From positions 1 to 10,748 of the forward strand of contig JAFGKQ010000124.1 of NCBI GenBank assembly GCA_016928495.1: a DNA stretch of 10,748 nucleotides. Direction: 5' to 3'. Under the pieces are notes generated by a model, which had not been told where the DNA came from, did no database searches, and was given only the letters and a program-made list of their open reading frames with translations. Source of the DNA: Candidatus Fermentibacterales bacterium. Its GTDB lineage: Bacteria; Fermentibacterota; Fermentibacteria; Fermentibacterales; JAFGKQ01. Shown here in pieces: positions 7,213 to 10,748 of this stretch (positions are counted from its first letter, which is position 1; the number at the start of each line of letters is the position of its first letter). The translations under genes were made by a program, and so were the position numbers.

Positions 7213-7238
7213 CGTCAACGCCGCTCCCGTTGTTGACG
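7213..7238. repeat. Inverted repeat in the lepB-mscS divergent spacer
   Basis: CGTCAAC (7213-7219) and GTTGACG (7232-7238) are perfect 7-bp inverted arms with a 12-bp spacer, so TTGACG, a -35-like hexamer, faces outward on each strand. On the plus strand TTGACG (7233-7238) is followed after 18 bp by ATTAAT (7257-7262), a possible weak -10 for mscS. On the minus strand no convincing -10 follows. A second small stem, CCCGT/ACGGG, overlaps the right arm. This could be an operator or a pair of divergent -35 elements; chance is possible. Confidence 0.35.
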
Positions 7239-7283
7239 GGCAACGCAGGCGTGGCCATTAATCGAGCCGAGTATCACGGCTTC

Positions 7284-7312
7284 CGGCGGCCTTCGAGCGC
7301 CTCTGGCCGCCG
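7284..7312 (+). promoter_or_regulatory. GC-rich hairpin in the mscS leader
   Basis: CGGCGGCC (7284-7291) pairs perfectly with GGCCGCCG (7305-7312) across a 13-nt loop. The stem is all G-C and ends 20 nt before the mscS ATG, just upstream of the ribosome-binding region. No T-run follows, so it is not a typical intrinsic terminator. A role in translation or mRNA stability is inferred only. Confidence 0.4.
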
Positions 7313-7332
7313 CATCCTGGACGGTGGTTCAC

Positions 7333-8463
7333 ATGGTCATTCCTGAGGGCTTGCAGACTGTCATCGGCTTCAGACTCCTCGGGGTGCCCATCGGAAGGCT
7401 GGCTGCGGCGGCAGCCATCCTGCTGGTCTCGATCCTCATCAGGAAGATGCTGCTGGGCTTCATTCGATCGAAACTGGAGAGAGGCGACAGAGCCGGCGCG
7501 GACAGGGAGGAGGCCGGTGAGCAGCAGCAGATCCCGAAACGCCGCCTGGCGGCAACCTACCTGAGGGCCGGGTTCAGGCGGTCTCTTCGCCCGATCGGCC
7601 TCGCGGTGCTCGTGCTCGGCCTCTACCTTGCGCTCGAGATGCTCGGGCTCCCCGACTCGCTCCAGATCTGGACAGGAAGGGCCTTCCTCCTGCTGATCGT
7701 GATAGACGTGACCTGGTTCCTGTTCGGGCTGATCGACGGGGCTGCGGACGCGATGGGCGCGCTGGCGGACCGGACCGAGTCCCAGTTGGACGACCAGCTC
7801 GTTCCGCTTCTCAGGAAGGTGGCGAAGGGCGTCGTCGCCGCCCTCGCGATAGTCTTCGCGCTGCAGGCCATGGGCTACCCCGTGGGAGGGCTCCTGGCTG
7901 GCCTGGGCATCGGCGGCATCGCTCTCGCTCTGGCAGCGCAGGACACCGTGGCGGGGGTCTTCGCATCCGTTGCGATCTTCCTCGACAGGCCCTTCATGGT
8001 CGGGGATTTCATCAAGGTCGGAGATCAGATCGGGACCGTCGAGGAGATAGGCATCCGCTCGACGAGGCTGAGGACGGTCGAGAAGACGCTGGTCTCGATC
8101 CCGAACAAGATCCTGATGGACGAGAGGATAGACAACTGGTCCATGAGGCCCATGAGGCGCGTGGACATGAAGATCGGAGTCACCTACTCCACCACTCCGG
8201 ACCAGATGGAGGGCCTTCTCTCCGATGTGAGGACCTACCTGGCCTCCAACCGGGATGTGGATGACGAGATGATCCTGGTCAACTTCACGGAGTTCTCGGA
8301 CTCCTCTCTGGACATCGAGATGAGGTTCTTCGTGAGGACGGTGGACTACGCCGAGTGGCTCGACATGCGCGAGAGGATCAACCTCGACGTCATGCGGATG
8401 GTCGCCTCCCGAGGGCTCTCCATGGCGTTCCCGAGCACGTCGATCTACATGGAGAAGGGCTGA
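7333..8463 (+). CDS. mscS: MscS-family small-conductance mechanosensitive channel
   Basis: This 376-residue inner-membrane channel should open under membrane tension to release solutes on hypo-osmotic shock. Hydrophobic segments are at about 18-36, 86-104, 116-136 and 165-180. The pore helix region is GGLLAGLGIGGIALALAAQDTVAG in character (185-208). It is followed by the family signature FASVAIFLDRPFMVGDFIKVG (210-230) and the beta domain ending SIPNKIL. The C-terminal vestibule domain covers roughly 275-375. A charged, glutamine-bearing cytoplasmic loop (about 48-72) separates the first two helices. More helices than the three of E. coli MscS suggest a larger, YnaI/YbdG-like or archaeal-like member. 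ATG at 7333 is chosen, with GGTGG 5 nt upstream; an in-frame GTG at 7324 would add three residues. It is followed after 4 bp by radC, suggesting one transcript. Confidence 0.93.
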   Translation: MVIPEGLQTVIGFRLLGVPIGRLAAAAAILLVSILIRKMLLGFIRSKLERGDRAGADREEAGEQQQIPKRRLAATYLRAGFRRSLRPIGLAVLVLGLYLALEMLGLPDSLQIWTGRAFLLLIVIDVTWFLFGLIDGAADAMGALADRTESQLDDQLVPLLRKVAKGVVAALAIVFALQAMGYPVGGLLAGLGIGGIALALAAQDTVAGVFASVAIFLDRPFMVGDFIKVGDQIGTVEEIGIRSTRLRTVEKTLVSIPNKILMDERIDNWSMRPMRRVDMKIGVTYSTTPDQMEGLLSDVRTYLASNRDVDDEMILVNFTEFSDSSLDIEMRFFVRTVDYAEWLDMRERINLDVMRMVASRGLSMAFPSTSIYMEKG

Positions 8464-8467
8464 GGCG

Positions 8468-9151
8468 GTGGCCCGGCCCCCTCGCCCGCCGGAGGAGGGT
8501 CACAGGAAGAGGCTCCGGGAGAGGCTCCTGAGAGCGGGGCATCGCGGCCTGTCGGACAGGGACGCACTCGAGCTTCTCCTTTCCTACGCCATACCCAGGC
8601 GAGACACCAAACCCATGGCGCACGCCCTTATCGAGAGGTTCGGCTCGCTCGGCGAGGTGCTCTCCCAGCCCCCGGCCATGCTCAGGAAGGTCGAGGGCAT
8701 CGGGGAGTCCGCGTCGGCGCTGATCTCCCTGGTTTCCGCCCTTCCGAGAATGAGCGGCAGGCTGCAGCCCGGACTCCCGGTGCTCGACAGCCTCGAAGCG
8801 GTGAAGCAGTACCTCGGGAGCGTCTACGGGTACGAGAGGCGGGAGAAGCTCTACGCCCTGCTGCTCGACAGCAGGAACAGGCTCCTCGCGGAGAGGCTGG
8901 TCGACTCGGGCACCGTGGACAGGTCCGCGGTTCACCCCCGCAACCTGGTCGAGAAGGTGATAGAGTCGGGCGCCACTGCCGTGATACTGGTTCACAACCA
9001 CCCCGGCGGAAGGCTCGAGGCAAGCAGGGAGGACCTCGCGCTGACCCGCAGGCTGTCCGAGCTCGGCTCCTCTCTGGGCTTCAGGGTGCTCGACCACCTG
9101 ATCGTGTCCCCGGACGGGGTCCTGAGCATGAGGAGCGAGGGTCTGATCTGA
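8468..9151 (+). CDS. radC: RadC family protein (JAB/MPN-type, UPF0758)
   Basis: This 227-residue protein has the complete RadC layout. The N-terminal UPF0758 domain includes LLLSYAIPRRDTKPMAH (37-53), a helix-hairpin-helix segment lies at about 68-90 (VEGIGESAS), and the C-terminal JAB/MPN domain follows. The metal-binding motif is HNHPGG (176-181) with D189, and DHLIV (209-213) is also typical. The cellular function of RadC remains unsettled; the old link to DNA repair has been questioned, and related proteins occur with mobile DNA, though nothing mobile is seen here. The start is GTG at 8468, 4 bp after the mscS stop. AAGGG at 8455-8459 is 8 nt upstream, inside the end of mscS. No ATG precedes the conserved N-terminus, so GTG is well supported. 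Confidence 0.93.
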   Translation: MARPPRPPEEGHRKRLRERLLRAGHRGLSDRDALELLLSYAIPRRDTKPMAHALIERFGSLGEVLSQPPAMLRKVEGIGESASALISLVSALPRMSGRLQPGLPVLDSLEAVKQYLGSVYGYERREKLYALLLDSRNRLLAERLVDSGTVDRSAVHPRNLVEKVIESGATAVILVHNHPGGRLEASREDLALTRRLSELGSSLGFRVLDHLIVSPDGVLSMRSEGLI

Positions 9152-9163
9152 CGGGCAGCCGGC

Positions 9164-10237
9164 CTAGATCCACTTCCTGCGCCTGAAGTAGCAGAGCATG
9201 CACAGCGCCGTCACGGCCATCAGGCCGAGCACGGCGGGATAGGCCCATCTCTGGCCGAGCTCCGGCATATGATGGAAGTTCATGCCGTATATCCCGGCCA
9301 GGAACGTCAACGGGATGAAGATGGTGGCAATTATGGTCAGGACCTTCATGACCTGGTTCATCCGGTTGCTCACGCTCGAGAGGTAGGTGTCCAGCATGCC
9401 CGACACGATGTCCCTGAGCGTCTCCACGGTGTCAGCGACCTGGAGGGCATGATCGTAGACGTCTCTCAGGTGCCTGCGACAGGAGTCGCCGAGCAGCCGG
9501 CTGTCGCACCTCTGGAAATCACTGAGAGCCTCCCTCATCGGCCACACCGCCTTGCGGAAGAGAAGCGAGTCGGTCCTCAGCCTGTGCATTGCGGACAGCT
9601 CCTCGGGGCCGGGATGGTCCATGAGCCGGACCTCCATCTCCTCCAGGCTGTCGCTGAGCTTCTCCAGCGCCACGAAGCAGCCGTCCACGAGGGCATCGGC
9701 GAGCAGGTAGGCCAGGAAGCCCCTCGAGTCCACTCTCTCCCTGAACCGGCCCTCCGAGAGCCTGGAGACGACGGACTCCAGGGCCGGAACCGGCTCCTCC
9801 TCGAAGGAGACGATGAAACGGTCGGAGAGGTAGATCGCCACGTGACCCCTGATCAGGCTGGTCGAGCCGGGGCCCGCAGCCTCGAACCAGAGGCCCTTCA
9901 GCGTGGCGAACACGAAGCCGTCCCCTTCCTCGAACCGGGACCGCTGATAGGGGTTCACGCAGTCCTCCAGCAGCAGCGCGTCGATGCCGGCCGAAGCGCC
10001 GAGGCTCTCGATGGCTGCCAGATCCCGGAACCCGATGAGGCGGATCCAGGAGATCCTGTCGGTCCGCAGCTCGACCGAAAGGGCCTCGGGCTCGATCGGC
10101 CTCCGCTCGAGCAGTCCCGGCGAGAGCTGGACCAGCTCGATGGTCGTCGCGAGGTGCTGCCTGGTGAGGTCCGACTCCACCAGCGTTCCGGGCGCCTTTC
10201 CGGCACCGCTGCCCATCCCCCTGAAAAGGCCCTTCAT
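9164..10237 (-). CDS. corA: CorA-family magnesium/divalent cation transporter
   Basis: This 357-residue inner-membrane protein should form a pentameric channel for Mg2+ (possibly Co2+ or Ni2+). A large cytoplasmic N-terminal domain (about 30-240) leads into a long helix rich in charged residues. Two C-terminal transmembrane helices follow (about 299-317 and 332-350), with the selectivity signature YGMNF (317-321) between them and a basic C-terminus, FRRRKW. Length and layout match the family. EDCVNPYQRSRFE (91-103) is the typical segment before the first beta-sheet. ATG at 10237 is chosen because GGAGGAG lies at 10250-10244 with a 6-nt spacer; the open frame extends to 10303 without a better site. 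No M-box riboswitch is recognisable in the short upstream spacer. It faces radC tail to tail with a 12-bp gap. Confidence 0.94.
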   Translation of the reverse strand: MKGLFRGMGSGAGKAPGTLVESDLTRQHLATTIELVQLSPGLLERRPIEPEALSVELRTDRISWIRLIGFRDLAAIESLGASAGIDALLLEDCVNPYQRSRFEEGDGFVFATLKGLWFEAAGPGSTSLIRGHVAIYLSDRFIVSFEEEPVPALESVVSRLSEGRFRERVDSRGFLAYLLADALVDGCFVALEKLSDSLEEMEVRLMDHPGPEELSAMHRLRTDSLLFRKAVWPMREALSDFQRCDSRLLGDSCRRHLRDVYDHALQVADTVETLRDIVSGMLDTYLSSVSNRMNQVMKVLTIIATIFIPLTFLAGIYGMNFHHMPELGQRWAYPAVLGLMAVTALCMLCYFRRRKWI

Positions 10238-10243
10238 GGATGT

Positions 10244-10250
10244 CTCCTCC
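10244..10250 (-). promoter_or_regulatory. Shine-Dalgarno sequence deciding the corA start
   Basis: GGAGGAG on the minus strand, 6 nt before the ATG at 10237-10235. It sets the start 22 codons inside the longest open frame. Confidence 0.8.
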
Positions 10251-10332
10251 CGGTTCTCCAGCCATCCGTGTCCTGCATGCCGGTGAGTAAGATACGACAC
10301 CATCCCGTGACCGCCACGCGATGCTCGCGGGC

Positions 10333-10361
10333 TTGAAGCACGGGCCCGATTGGCTTAGAAT
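10333..10361 (+). promoter_or_regulatory. Putative sigma70-like promoter for the exported protein gene
   Basis: TTGAAG (10333-10338) and TAGAAT (10356-10361) are 17 bp apart. A start near 10368 gives a leader of about 40 nt before the ATG at 10408. Just upstream of the -35 is a 5-bp dyad, CGCGA/TCGCG (10317-10329), which could be an operator half. This is the best promoter match in the window. No matching promoter for corA on the other strand is convincing. Confidence 0.55.
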
Positions 10362-10407
10362 CCCCTCTGGGCAACCTGGTAACATCCGGCAGGGGCAAGG
10401 CATCGAG

Positions 10408-10748
10408 ATGAAGAGCCTTCGGAAACGAGCGTGCTTCCTGGGCCGGGTGCTGGCTCTCTCGCCCTTCCTCTTCCCGACGGATCCGGTCGAGCCGCAGGAT
10501 GCGCACGGCTCTCCCGACCGGCTGGCGAGGTCCGTGGTGACGGGAGACGGCAGCCGGGCCGAGGTCATCACCGCTGACACGGTACTCGCCACCGGGGAGA
10601 TGAGCATCGAGTATGCGGTAGAGGGGCTGGCGCACACCGGGCCCTCGGGCAGGGACACGCTGCTGTGGCTGGCCGGCACGCCGGGGGACGTGGTGAGGCA
10701 GCTCCTGGACTCCGGGATGATGGCCTACTCCGAGCGCAGGAGCCTCCG
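10408..10748 (+). CDS. Hypothetical exported protein (3' end cut by window edge)
   Basis: The first 113 residues are visible and I do not recognise a family. ATG at 10408 has AAGG 7 nt upstream (10397-10400) and a good promoter at 10333-10361. The N-terminus looks like a signal sequence: basic MKSLRKR, then a hydrophobic stretch CFLGRVLALSPFLF (about 9-22), then polar TDPVEPQD. No lipobox cysteine follows the hydrophobic stretch, so type I cleavage or a retained anchor is more likely. The visible mature part contains a strand-like segment (SRAEVITADTVLAT) and an acidic/hydrophobic segment ending DTLLWLAGTPGDVVRQLLDSG. Base composition and codon use match the neighbours. It is divergent from corA, with 170 bp between the start codons. 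Function is unknown. Confidence 0.7.
   Translation, partial: MKSLRKRACFLGRVLALSPFLFPTDPVEPQDAHGSPDRLARSVVTGDGSRAEVITADTVLATGEMSIEYAVEGLAHTGPSGRDTLLWLAGTPGDVVRQLLDSGMMAYSERRSL

Noticed and set aside
8468-9151. radC as a sign of a mobile or defence island
   Set aside because: No integrase, transposase, antirestriction or repeat sequence is nearby, and codon use matches the neighbours. It looks like the chromosomal housekeeping copy.
9269-10336. A 355-codon plus-strand frame opposite corA
   Set aside because: Antisense shadow of a complete CorA with its GMN motif; composition is typical of mirrored GC-rich coding DNA.
10238-10407. A magnesium (M-box) riboswitch or other leader RNA upstream of corA
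   Set aside because: The 170-bp spacer is short and shows only small dyads (CGCGA/TCGCG, CGGGCCCG); no riboswitch core is recognisable.
1-10748. CRISPR arrays, tRNA or rRNA genes, insertion sequences, tandem repeats
   Set aside because: No regularly spaced repeats, terminal inverted repeats, transposase motifs or RNA gene signatures were seen on either strand by eye; no search tool was run.

Overview
The window is a GC-rich, densely coded bacterial chromosome segment. It has ten genes: eight complete and two cut by the window edges. There is no visible rRNA, tRNA, CRISPR array, insertion sequence or phage gene. Several features suggest an uncultivated Gram-negative lineage of the FCB type (Fermentibacteria/Eisenbacteria-like). 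These are a lipoprotein with a YYNTFYNA-type start after the lipobox cysteine, an N-terminally extended TrkH/KtrB, and strong use of the arginine codon AGG despite high GC (18 of 28 arginines in radC by hand count). TTG and GTG starts behind good Shine-Dalgarno sequences are also common. The taxonomic guess is an inference of low certainty.

Left region (1-2933, minus strand): an apparent operon read right to left. It holds a long class II ketose-bisphosphate aldolase (fba-like), a class I dihydroorotase (pyrC), and a lipoprotein with a TPR/BamD-like start that runs off the left edge. The lipoprotein start lies inside the end of pyrC.

Middle region (2934-5481, plus strand): a divergent 108-bp spacer with a recognisable promoter leads into a two-gene potassium uptake unit, the membrane subunit (KtrB/TrkH type) and its NAD-binding RCK regulator (KtrA type). 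It meets the next minus-strand unit tail to tail with only 12 bp between stop codons.

Right-middle region (5494-7160, minus strand): signal peptidase I (lepB), then an unrecognised soluble protein overlapping it by 4 bp. The unknown protein appears to contain an internal duplication.

Right region (7161-10748): a 172-bp divergent spacer with two inverted repeats, then mscS and radC on the plus strand with a 4-bp gap. After another 12-bp convergent junction comes corA on the minus strand. Last is a divergent 170-bp spacer with a good sigma70-like promoter driving the start of an unrecognised exported protein that runs off the right edge.

Functionally, three of the transcription units concern membrane ion balance (K+ uptake, tension-gated efflux, divalent cation transport). 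The rest are housekeeping genes of central carbon metabolism, pyrimidine synthesis, protein export and a RadC-family protein. I do not see evidence for a new multi-gene system. The items most worth a second look are the lepB-linked unknown protein, the atypical aldolase, the extended KtrB and the structured mscS leader.
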